Shown here in pieces: positions 27,025 to 35,175 of a DNA stretch of 64,000 nucleotides (positions are counted from its first letter, which is position 1; every line of letters begins with the position of its first letter). The translations under genes were made by a program, and so were the position numbers. The notes under the pieces were generated by a model. It was not told the origin of the DNA. It saw nothing but the letters and a program-made list of their open reading frames with translations, and ran no database searches. This DNA is from Brevundimonas sp. SORGH_AS_0993 (GTDB taxonomy: Bacteria > Pseudomonadota > Alphaproteobacteria > Caulobacterales > Caulobacteraceae): the NCBI RefSeq assembly GCF_030818545.1, contig NZ_JAUTAH010000001.1, positions 1,555,001-1,619,000 on the forward strand. The letters are read 5' to 3'.

Positions 27025-27291
27025 ATGTTCATCGCCATCGCCCGTCCGGCGGTGGAGCCCCAAGGCCCCGACGCCGTCGCCGTCCCCGGCTCTCCCGCCA
27101 TCGCCGAACTGTCGCCCCGCGCCCTGCACGCGCGCCTTCTGGAAAATGCGGCCCTGCGCCGGATGCGCGGACTGGAGCGCCGCCGCGAGCTTCGTCTGGA
27201 CGACGCCGATTACTGGCTGCACGCCGCGCCCCTGGCCGTGCGAAAAGCCAGCGCCCTGCGCGAAGCCGAGAGCTTTTCGCCGCTGCCTTGA
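27025..27291 (+). CDS. Small hypothetical protein
   Basis: 88 aa, no recognised domain. Its codon use (strong G/C at third positions throughout) matches the neighbours, which supports a real gene. The sequence has a Pro-rich N-terminus, then a charged helical central part (PRALHARLLENAALRRMRGLERRRELRLDD) and a short C-terminus. No signal peptide or membrane helix. The upstream region holds CtrA/DnaA-like sites, so cell-cycle control is possible but speculative. Confidence 0.62.
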   Translation: MFIAIARPAVEPQGPDAVAVPGSPAIAELSPRALHARLLENAALRRMRGLERRRELRLDDADYWLHAAPLAVRKASALREAESFSPLP

Positions 27292-27348
27292 ACGTCCAGA
27301 AGATCGTAACCCTGGCCTTGCGCCCGAGATAACGACCACAGGAAATTT

Positions 27349-28293
27349 TTAGCGCAGTTCAGGCGTGCGTCGCCGCAGCGACGCCTTCAGCTTGGCCCAC
27401 TTCTGACTCTCCGACTTGGGCCGCACCCGCTTGCGATGCTCCAGCCCCCCGCCCCAGCGGGCGTGGACCGGCGCGTCCAGATGCGGATGGCGGTCGTGCT
27501 GGTGGACGATGGGGCTGGCCGTCCCGTCCGGATTGACGGCCCGGCCGTCCACGAACGACAGCCGGTCGCCCGGCGTCAGACCCAGGGTGGCGACCCGGCC
27601 GTAGTTGGGCTGGATCGTCGCCGCGATCAGTCCCTGGTGGACGGCCAGGTTGAAGCCCGCCTGGTCCGCCCCGAAGGCGCCGCCGATCTCGGACCGGGGC
27701 GCGGCGGCCAGCGACAAGATCAGCCGCGACAGGCGCGCCGCCTCCGCGCGGGGCCCGATCAGCGTCCCCACGCACAGGCAGGGCTTGTCGGCCATCCGGT
27801 CCGCCTGGGCCTGGCCGAACAGGGCGCGAAGATGTTTCATGTTGAAGGCGTGATCGGCCAGCGGCCCCTCGGCCTCCACGAAGGCTTCCAGTCCGGTCGG
27901 CGCGGGCGCGAACGGCGGGGCCTGAAAGATCACGTCGCGCACGTCGCAGGCCAGGGCCGCGCCGGGACGGTCCCCCAACAGGCCGGCGAAGGCGACGAAC
28001 CGCTGCATCACCGGATGAGGCGCCCAGCCGCGCCAGACCGGCGCATCCACGGCGGTGATGCGATTCCGGCTCAGAAAGGCCCGCAACTCCGGCGCATCGT
28101 CGACCACCAGGGCGACCGGCCCGTCGAACACGGCCCGCAAGGACAGAACGAAGGGCGCGATGTCGGCGGCGTCGTATCCGGTGGCGTAGCCGACTACCAC
28201 GTCCCCATCCGGCAGGGATTCGAACCTCTCCGCCTCCGAAAAAGCCTGAGCCAGCCAGTCCAGATAGGCCGACCGCGACGCCCCGTGTTTCAT
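27349..28293 (-). CDS. Predicted GT-A-type nucleotide-sugar transferase-like protein
   Basis: 314 aa soluble protein. The segment ALACDVRDVIFQAPPF resembles the DxD-like metal site of GT-A-fold proteins, and the surrounding pattern (an N-terminal VVVGYATGYDAADIAPFVLSLRAVF, a C-terminal region with GADQAGFN and an HQHDRHPHL motif) fits that fold as well. I do not recognise a named family. The basic C-terminal tail is unusual. It starts 4 bp after the carA stop, so the two are likely co-transcribed, although no functional link is evident. Confidence 0.68.
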   Translation of the reverse strand: MKHGASRSAYLDWLAQAFSEAERFESLPDGDVVVGYATGYDAADIAPFVLSLRAVFDGPVALVVDDAPELRAFLSRNRITAVDAPVWRGWAPHPVMQRFVAFAGLLGDRPGAALACDVRDVIFQAPPFAPAPTGLEAFVEAEGPLADHAFNMKHLRALFGQAQADRMADKPCLCVGTLIGPRAEAARLSRLILSLAAAPRSEIGGAFGADQAGFNLAVHQGLIAATIQPNYGRVATLGLTPGDRLSFVDGRAVNPDGTASPIVHQHDRHPHLDAPVHARWGGGLEHRKRVRPKSESQKWAKLKASLRRRTPELR

Positions 28294-28297
28294 GGCC

Positions 28298-29473
28298 TCA
28301 GCGTGCGTCCATCAGATCGGCGAACCGGTCAAACAGATACAGGCTGTCGGTCGGTCCGGGCGAGGCCTCGGGGTGGTGCTGGACGCTGAAGATGGGGCGC
28401 CCCTCGACCGCGATGCCGCAGTTGGTGCCGTCGAACAGGCTGACGTGGGTTTCGGTCACGGCGTCGGGCAGGCTGTCGCGATCGACGGTGAAGCCGTGGT
28501 TCATCGACACGATCTCGACCTTGCCGGTGGTCAGGTCCTTGACCGGATGGTTGGCGCCGTGGTGGCCCTGATCCATCTTCACCGTCCTGGCGCCCAGGGC
28601 CAGGGCCAGCATCTGGTGGCCCAGGCAGATGCCCATCAGCGGCTTGCCGCTGGCGACCAGCTTCTGGATTTCGGGCACGGCGTATTCGCCGGTCGCGGCC
28701 GGATCGCCCGGCCCGTTCGACAGCACCACGCCGTCGGGATTGCGGGCCAGAACCTCTTCCGCCGTGGTCGTGGCGGGCACCACGGTGATCTTGGCGCCGG
28801 TGGAGGCCAGGGCGCGCAGGATGTTGCGCTTCACCCCATAGTCGACGACCACGACCGACTTGCGGCCCTCGGTCTTCGGATGACCCTCAGGCCATTCCCA
28901 CAGCCCCTCGTCCCAGTCGAACGCCTGCAGCGTCGAGGCGGGCTTGGCCAGGTCCAGGCCGACCAGGCCGGTCCATCCCTTGGCCTGGGCGACCAGGGCG
29001 TCCAGGTCGAAGTTTCCGTCCGGGTCGTGGGCGATGACGGCGTGGGGCGCGCCCTTGTCGCGGATGATCTTGGTCAGGGCGCGGGTGTCCACGCCCGCCA
29101 GGCCGACCACGCCGCGCCGCTTCATCCAGTCGTCGAAACTGGCGTCCGAACGGTAGTTGGCCGGATCGGTCGGCAGGTCGCGGAAGATCGCGCCCATTGC
29201 TGAGCGGGGGGGCGCCGAGGTGTCCGACCCGCCGCCCATCTGTTCGATGTCTTCGACGTTCGTGCCCGCATTGCCGACGTGGGGAAAGGTGAAGGCCAGG
29301 ATCTGGCTCATATAGGACGGATCGGTCAGGATTTCCTGATAGCCGGTCATGGCGGTGTTGAAGACCACCTCGCCCAGGGCCGACCCCACGGCGCCGACGC
29401 CGAGTCCTTGGAGGATCGTGCCGTCGGCCAGCGCCAGAACGCCCGTCGCGCCCGGAAGAATCGTCGTCGTCAT
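28298..29473 (-). CDS. carA: Carbamoyl-phosphate synthase small (glutaminase) subunit
   Basis: Glutamine amidotransferase subunit providing ammonia to CarB for arginine and pyrimidine synthesis. 391 aa. N-terminal CPSase_sm domain ([34 protein letters not shown]) and C-terminal GATase with GICLGHQML carrying the nucleophile Cys and HHPEASPGP with the His/Glu. Start at MTTTILPG has AGGAG eight bases upstream; the longer frame to 29521 is rejected. No carB is present in this window. Confidence 0.97.
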   Translation of the reverse strand: MTTTILPGATGVLALADGTILQGLGVGAVGSALGEVVFNTAMTGYQEILTDPSYMSQILAFTFPHVGNAGTNVEDIEQMGGGSDTSAPPRSAMGAIFRDLPTDPANYRSDASFDDWMKRRGVVGLAGVDTRALTKIIRDKGAPHAVIAHDPDGNFDLDALVAQAKGWTGLVGLDLAKPASTLQAFDWDEGLWEWPEGHPKTEGRKSVVVVDYGVKRNILRALASTGAKITVVPATTTAEEVLARNPDGVVLSNGPGDPAATGEYAVPEIQKLVASGKPLMGICLGHQMLALALGARTVKMDQGHHGANHPVKDLTTGKVEIVSMNHGFTVDRDSLPDAVTETHVSLFDGTNCGIAVEGRPIFSVQHHPEASPGPTDSLYLFDRFADLMDAR

Positions 29474-29567
29474 GGGCGGGCTCCTAAACTCGAATCCGGC
29501 CCGAAAGACGGCCGAAGGCAAACGGCGGCGTCGTTAAGCCCTGCGGCCCGCCCCGTCAACGCAAGGT

Positions 29568-31901
29568 TCAGCGCCCGTCGCTGATCGAGGGCGGCCCAAC
29601 CAGGCGGAAGGTCGCCGGGACCCCGCCCTGGGCATGGGGCGCCAACCAGACATCGAACAGGCCCGGCTCGATCCGATAGGTCTCGTCCGCCCCGATGAAG
29701 CCCAGTTGACGGGCGTTCAGGGTGAAGCGCACCTTCTGGCTCTCGCCCGGTTTCAGGGTCACGCGCTTGAAGTCCTTCAGCAGCCGTCCCGGCTGGGTCA
29801 GACTGGCGACCCGGTCGTGGATGTAGAGCTGCACCAACTCCTCCGCCGTGTGTGGCCCCGCGTTGGTCACGGTCACGGCCAGATCCAGCGTCCCGGCCCA
29901 ATCCAGGACGTCGCGCTCCATCTCGATCGGACCATAGGTCACGGCGCCATAGCCGAGGCCGAAGCCGAACGGATAAAGGGCCGTATTGGTCGTCTCGCGG
30001 TAACGGGCCTTGTATTCCTCGCTCGCCAGATCGGGATTGGCGGGCCGACCCGTCGTCTTGCGGTCGTAGGAATAGGGCTGCTGGCCCGACCTGTGCGGGA
30101 AGCTGATCGGCAGACGACCAGACGGGCCGTGGTCGCCGAAGACGACGTCCGCCACCGCATGGCCCATCTGCTCGCCCAGGAACCAGGTGACGACGATGGC
30201 CTGGGCGTTCTTGACGTTGCCCTCCAGCGCCAGGGCCCGGCCGTTGCGCAACAGGACGACCATCGGCTTGTTCAGGGCCGCCATGGCGTCGACCAGGGCC
30301 ATCTGCGGCGCGGGCACGACGATCTCGGTGCGCGACTGGGCCTCGCCCGACATATTGGTCGCCTCGCCGATGGCCAGGACGATGACCTCGGCGTCGCGGG
30401 CGGCGGCGATGGCCTGTTCGATCCCGCCGGCCAAGGGCGTCTCCACCCCCGAGCCCCGCGCGACGGTCAGGTTCTGCGGATCGCGCATGGCCGCGCGGAA
30501 GCCGGTCTCCAGCGAGACCCGCCGCTCGGGCGCGCCCCAGATGGTCCACGGCCCCCACACATTGTCCACATCGTCGGCGAAGGGGCCGACCAGGGCGATC
30601 TTCTGGGTCTTCTTCAGCGGCAGAAGGCCGCCCTGGTTCTTCAACAGGACCACCGACTTGCGGCCCGCCTCGCGCGACAGTTCGATGTGTTCGCGCGATC
30701 CGACCACCGCCTTCTCGCGCGCCGCGTCCATGCCGCGATAGGGATCGTCGAACAGACCCAGGGCCGCCTTGACGTGCAGGACGCGACGCACCGCCTCGTC
30801 CAGACGCGCCATCGACACCTCGCCCGAGGCCACCAGGCCCGGCAGATGCTCCATATAGAGGCCCGACACCATAGACACGTCCACACCGGCGTTGAAGGCC
30901 AGGCGCGTCGCGTCGCGGGCGTCCTCGGCGAAGCCGTGGGCGATCAGCTCCTGTTCGGAGGTGTAGTCGGAGACCACGAAGCCCTCGAAGCCCCATTCGC
31001 CGCGCAGGATGTCGGTCAGCAGCTTGCGGCTGCCTGAGGCCGGAACCCCGTTGACGTCGTTGAAGGCGCTCATGATCGACAGGCAGCCCGCGTCCACCGC
31101 CGCCTTGAACGGCGGCAGGAAAACCCCGCGCAGGGTCTGCTCGCTCATGTCGGTGGTGTTGTACTCGACCCCGCCGATGGCGGCGGAGTAGCCGGCCATG
31201 TGTTTGGCGGTGGCCAGGACGGCGTCGCGGTCGGCCAGGCCCTTTTCCCCCTGGAAGCCGCGCACGCGGGCGGCGGCCAACAGGTTGTTCAGCAGAACGT
31301 CCTCGCCCGCCCCCTCGACATTGCGGCCCCAGCGCTGGTCGCGCGCCACGTCCACCATCGGGGCATAGGTCTGGTGCACGGCCGAAGCCGCCGTCTCCAC
31401 CGCCGCCGCCCGCGCGGTGCGATAGGCCAGATCGGTATCGAAAGCCGCCGCCTCGGCCAGAGGCACGGGGAAGATGGTCGACAGGCCGTGAATCACGTCG
31501 GCGGCGAACAGCAGCGGAATCTTCAGCCGCGTTTCCTCGACCGCCACCTGCTGGATGCGGCGGCCCGCCTCGGCGCCGATGCCGTTGAACAGGCTGCCGA
31601 CCTTGCCCGCGCGGATCAGGGCGGTGACGCGCGCCGGGTCGCCGGTGCCGTCCAGCGGGTTCACCGCCGTCGGCATCCAGCGGAAGGGATCGGCCAGCAG
31701 GTTCAACTGCCCCGCCTTCTCCTCCACGGTCATGGCCGCGATCAGATCCTCGATCCTCTGGCGGTGACGTCCAACGGTGCGGGCGATTTCAGCGGAAGCA
31801 GGCATGGGAAAGACTCCGGCGCCCATCAGGGTCAGAAGACCCAGGCCAGACAGGAAATTTCTACGAGTGGCCGCGGTCTTGAGGGGTCTCGTCTTTGTCA
31901 T
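29568..31901 (-). CDS. bglX: Glycoside hydrolase family 3 beta-glucosidase (BglX type)
   Basis: 777 aa, usual for BglX. A twin-arginine signal ([12 protein letters not shown]) predicts export to the periplasm. N-domain: [21 protein letters not shown] and the nucleophile Asp in [17 protein letters not shown]-domain: [13 protein letters not shown] and [16 protein letters not shown] fibronectin III-like domain is at the C-terminus ([21 protein letters not shown]). Likely cleaves beta-linked glucosides or oligosaccharides. Single gene with no sugar transporter beside it. Confidence 0.96.
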   Translation of the reverse strand: MTKTRPLKTAATRRNFLSGLGLLTLMGAGVFPMPASAEIARTVGRHRQRIEDLIAAMTVEEKAGQLNLLADPFRWMPTAVNPLDGTGDPARVTALIRAGKVGSLFNGIGAEAGRRIQQVAVEETRLKIPLLFAADVIHGLSTIFPVPLAEAAAFDTDLAYRTARAAAVETAASAVHQTYAPMVDVARDQRWGRNVEGAGEDVLLNNLLAAARVRGFQGEKGLADRDAVLATAKHMAGYSAAIGGVEYNTTDMSEQTLRGVFLPPFKAAVDAGCLSIMSAFNDVNGVPASGSRKLLTDILRGEWGFEGFVVSDYTSEQELIAHGFAEDARDATRLAFNAGVDVSMVSGLYMEHLPGLVASGEVSMARLDEAVRRVLHVKAALGLFDDPYRGMDAAREKAVVGSREHIELSREAGRKSVVLLKNQGGLLPLKKTQKIALVGPFADDVDNVWGPWTIWGAPERRVSLETGFRAAMRDPQNLTVARGSGVETPLAGGIEQAIAAARDAEVIVLAIGEATNMSGEAQSRTEIVVPAPQMALVDAMAALNKPMVVLLRNGRALALEGNVKNAQAIVVTWFLGEQMGHAVADVVFGDHGPSGRLPISFPHRSGQQPYSYDRKTTGRPANPDLASEEYKARYRETTNTALYPFGFGLGYGAVTYGPIEMERDVLDWAGTLDLAVTVTNAGPHTAEELVQLYIHDRVASLTQPGRLLKDFKRVTLKPGESQKVRFTLNARQLGFIGADETYRIEPGLFDVWLAPHAQGGVPATFRLVGPPSISDGR

Positions 31902-32123
31902 GGCGCTCCGAGGGTCCCTGGCGAGGCGGAATCTTGGCCTAACCCCCCGGACCCGCCCGGTTCAACCCCTGGCGCCGATGTAAATGATGTAACAGCCGAA
32001 CGCCGGTCGACCGAAGCGCCGTCCGGCCGTCATCGGCGCGGCGGCACGGAATTGCGCGCCGGTCGACGGATTCCGCCCTCTCGGCAAGAGACAAGCGCAA
32101 ACGGTGGCGTTACAGAAACCGCC

Positions 32124-33279
32124 ATGCTGGAGACCGCCGCCCTCAATACGCCGGACGCCGCCGCCGCCCTGGCCGGCGCGCGCCGGGTCGTGGTCAAGAT
32201 CGGTTCGTCCCTGCTGGTCGACGCCGCGACCCGGCGCCCCACGCGCGACTGGTTGGCGGCCATGGCCCAGGACCTGGCGACCCTTAAGGCCGGGGGGCGG
32301 GAGGTGATCGTGGTGTCCTCGGGCTCCATCGCCCTGGGGCGGGGCCGGCTGCCGGACCTCGGCGCGCGGCTGGAGGACAAGCAGGCGGCGGCCTCGGTGG
32401 GACAGTCCCTGTTGATGGCGGCCTGGTCGGCGGCGTTCGAACCGCACGGCCTGGTCGTCGGCCAGGTGCTGCTGACCCGCGACGACACCGAACGCCGCCG
32501 CCGCTGGCTGAACGGCCGCGCCACGGTCGAGGCCCTTCTGGCCCACGGCGTCGTGCCGGTGGTCAATGAGAACGACACCGTCGCCACCGAGGAAATCCGC
32601 TATGGCGACAACGACCGGCTGGCGGCCCGCACGGCCCAGCTGGCGCGAGCCGATCTGCTGATCCTGCTGTCGGACGTGGACGGCCTCTACACCGCCGATC
32701 CGCGCCGCGACCCCGGCGCCGCCCATCTGGCCCGCATCGACGCCCTGACGCCCGAGGTCCTGGCCATGGGCGGAGGCGCCAACGCCGAGGCCGGGGTGGG
32801 CACGGGCGGCATGGCCACAAAGCTGGCGGCGGCCCAGATCGCGCGCTCGGCCGGCTGCGCCACCCTGATCGCCTCGGGCCAGCCCCTGTCGCCTCTGACC
32901 GCCATCCGCGACGGCGCGCGCGCCACCCTGATCACCGCTCCCGACGGGCCGATGGCGGCCTACAAGCAATGGATCGCCGGCAGCCTGTCGCCGGCCGGAA
33001 CCCTGACCCCTGGACGCCGGGGCGGTTCAGGCGCTGAAGGCGGGCAAGAGCCTGCTGCCCGCCGGGGTCACGGCCGTCGCCGGTGCCTTCGAAAAAGGCG
33101 ACAGCGTGCGCCTGGCCGATCCTGAAGGCCGCCAGATCGGGGTCGGTCTGGCCGCCTACGCCGCCGAGGAGGCCGCGTGCATCCGGGGCCGCCGCTCGGA
33201 CGAGATAGAGGCCGTGCTGGGCTATCGCGGAGCGGCCGTCCTGATCCACCGCGACGACCTGGTGCTGAACGACCGATGA
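32124..33279 (+). pseudogene. proB: Glutamate 5-kinase with frameshift in the PUA domain
   Basis: First step of proline synthesis. The amino-acid kinase domain (residues 20-260) is intact: [69 protein letters not shown]. After [16 protein letters not shown] the frame is lost at a four-C run (33007-33010): one C fewer would continue as [20 protein letters not shown] and run to a TGA overlapping proA (ATGA). The total of 1156 nt is one over a multiple of three. As it stands the protein ends at 33125 with about 40 foreign residues replacing the PUA domain. Kinase activity may survive. A sequencing error is equally possible. Confidence 0.88.
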
Positions 33280-34538
33280 CCCAACTGACCGAACAGATGA
33301 TGGACCGGGGCCGCCGCGCCCGCGCCGCCGCCCAGGGCCTGCGCGACGCCCCCCCCGCCGCCCGCACCCGCGCCCTGGAGGCCCTGGCCGAAAAGCTGAC
33401 TGTCGCCGAGCCCGACCTCCTGGCCGCCAACGCCCGCGACGTGGCCGCCGCGCGCCAGGGCGGCATGGCCGAGGCCCAGATCGACCGGCTGCTGCTGACG
33501 CCCGCGCGCGTCGCCGGCATGGCGCAGGCGGTGGCGACCATCGCCGCCGTGCCCGATCCCCTGGGCGTCGAGACCGAACGCTGGACCCCCGCCAACGGTC
33601 TGGACATCGCCCGCGTCCGCACCCCCATCGGCGTGCTGGGCGTCATCTACGAAAGCCGGCCCAACGTCACCGCCGACGCCGCCGCCCTGTGCATCCGCTC
33701 GGGCAATGCGGCCATCCTGCGCTGTGGGTCGGACTGTCTACAGTCGTCCCTGGCCATCGCCGCTCTGATCGCCGACGCCCTGGCCGAGGCGGGTCTCCCG
33801 GCCGATGCGGTGCAACTGGTCGACACGCCCGACCGCGCGGCCGTGGGCCTGATGCTGTCCGGCCTGGACGGCGCCATCGACGTCATCATTCCGCGCGGCG
33901 GCAAGAGCCTGGTCGCCCGTGTCCAGGCCGAGGCGAAGACGGCGGTGCTCAGCCATCTGGAGGGACTGAACCACACCTATCTGCACCGATCCGCCGATCT
34001 GGAGACCGCCCGCGCCGTGGTGCTGAACGCCAAGATGCGCCGCGTGTCGGTCTGCGGCGCGACCGAGACCCTGTTGGTGGACCGGGCGGCGGCCCCGCAA
34101 CTTCTGCCGCCCGTCGCCGCCGACCTGATCGCCGCCGGCTGCGAACTGCGCGGCGACGAAGCGGCCTGCGTCCTGGTTCCCGCCATGACGCCCGCGACCG
34201 AAGCCGACTGGACCACCGAATATCTGGCGCCCATCCTGTCGGTGCGGGTCGTGGACGATCTGGACGCGGCCGCCGACCACATCGCCCGCTACGGCTCGGG
34301 CCACACCGAGGCCATCATCGCCACAGACGCTCAGGCCGCCGAACGGTTCGCGGCCCAGGTGGACAGCGCCATCGTCCTGATCAACGCCTCGACCCAGTTC
34401 GCCGACGGCGGCGAGTTCGGCTTCGGCGGCGAAATCGGCATCTCCACCAACCGTCTGCACGCACGCGGCCCGGTCGGCGCGGAACAACTGACCACCTACA
34501 AATACGTCGTACGGGGACAAGGGCAGGTCAGGCCCTGA
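33276..34538 (+). CDS. proA: Glutamate-5-semialdehyde dehydrogenase (gamma-glutamyl phosphate reductase)
   Basis: Second step of proline synthesis; 420 aa. The aldehyde-dehydrogenase-like fold motifs are present: IGVLGVIYESRPNVTADAAALC, IIPRGGKSLV, the catalytic Cys in RVSVCGATETLLV and GEFGFGGEIGISTNRLHARGPVG. Start is the ATG overlapping the proB reading frame's natural stop, which argues the proB frameshift is recent or artificial. The frame is open upstream but that is proB in the shifted phase. Confidence 0.96.
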   Translation: MTQLTEQMMDRGRRARAAAQGLRDAPPAARTRALEALAEKLTVAEPDLLAANARDVAAARQGGMAEAQIDRLLLTPARVAGMAQAVATIAAVPDPLGVETERWTPANGLDIARVRTPIGVLGVIYESRPNVTADAAALCIRSGNAAILRCGSDCLQSSLAIAALIADALAEAGLPADAVQLVDTPDRAAVGLMLSGLDGAIDVIIPRGGKSLVARVQAEAKTAVLSHLEGLNHTYLHRSADLETARAVVLNAKMRRVSVCGATETLLVDRAAAPQLLPPVAADLIAAGCELRGDEAACVLVPAMTPATEADWTTEYLAPILSVRVVDDLDAAADHIARYGSGHTEAIIATDAQAAERFAAQVDSAIVLINASTQFADGGEFGFGGEIGISTNRLHARGPVGAEQLTTYKYVVRGQGQVRP

Positions 34539-34554
34539 AGCCCGGCTTGCCGCC

Positions 34555-34573
34555 GGTAAGGAAATTCCTTACC
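34555..34573 (+). promoter_or_regulatory. Perfect 19-bp operator palindrome of the toxin-antitoxin operon
   Basis: GGTAAGGAA-A-TTCCTTACC is a perfect 9-bp inverted repeat around one base, ending 8 bp before the antitoxin ATG. The location is typical for autorepression by the antitoxin or toxin-antitoxin complex. Symmetry is seen; binding is inferred. Confidence 0.75.
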
Positions 34574-34581
34574 TTGGTCGG

Positions 34582-34797
34582 ATGATCAAAAGCCGCCTGA
34601 CATCCAAGTCCCAGACGACCATCCCCCAAGCTGTGCGCGCCGCGCTCAGTCTGCGGGACGGCGACGAACTTCAATATGATCTGGACGGCGACAGGGTGAT
34701 ACTGAGCAAGGCCCGTCGGGCGCCGGCGGAAGATCCGTTTGCGGCGTTCGATGAATGGGACGGCGACGCGGACCGCAAGGCTTATGCCGGACTTTGA
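34582..34797 (+). CDS. AbrB/MazE-type antitoxin
   Basis: 71 aa swapped-hairpin DNA-binding protein: KSRLTSKSQTTIPQAVRAALSLRDGDELQYDLDGDRVILSKA is the AbrB/SpoVT fold, and the acidic C-terminus (EDPFAAFDEWDGDAD) would bind the toxin. It overlaps the toxin gene by 14 bp, and a perfect palindrome lies just upstream. It is predicted to neutralise the MazF-like toxin and repress the operon. Confidence 0.92.
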   Translation: MIKSRLTSKSQTTIPQAVRAALSLRDGDELQYDLDGDRVILSKARRAPAEDPFAAFDEWDGDADRKAYAGL

Positions 34798-35119
34798 GCG
34801 CGGCGACGTCGTTCGCGTGCCTTTCCCCTATACCGACCGCAGCACCCGCCAGCATCGCCCCGCCTTGGTCGTTTCCGACGGGCCGCTGGGCGACGGCGAG
34901 CGGCTGTTGTGGTTCGTGATGATCACCAGCGCCAAAAACCGGCCATGGGCGGACGATGTGCCGTTGGGCGACCGCTATGCCGAAGCCGGCCTGCCCGCGC
35001 CCTCCGTCATCCGTCCCGCCAAGATCGCCACGATCGACACAGCTGTGGCCACGCGCCTGGGCCGCATCGACGACGAGCGGCTGGCGCGAACGATGGCTGT
35101 CATCCGCGCCAACCTCTGA
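34784..35119 (+). CDS. PemK/MazF-type endoribonuclease toxin
   Basis: 111 aa. ERGDVVRVPFPYTDRSTRQHRPALVVSDG is the PemK/MazF N-terminal fold, including the RP-x-LVV motif that contributes to the RNA site; a central ITSAK and C-terminal RLGRIDDERL complete the domain. Start at MPDFERG, inside the antitoxin C-terminus, is preferred to upstream in-frame starts. Cleavage specificity is unknown. Confidence 0.92.
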   Translation: MPDFERGDVVRVPFPYTDRSTRQHRPALVVSDGPLGDGERLLWFVMITSAKNRPWADDVPLGDRYAEAGLPAPSVIRPAKIATIDTAVATRLGRIDDERLARTMAVIRANL

Positions 35120-35175
35120 AGTCCACGCTCTCCGGCCTCAAGCAGCGCGAAGCACGATAGCCCCCCCAGGGAAGC

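Noticed and set aside
31902..32123. TGTAA/GTTACA and repeated CGCCGGTCGAC sequences upstream of proB as operators
   Set aside because: Spacing and symmetry are irregular and no regulator is nearby; left as unexplained intergenic sequence.
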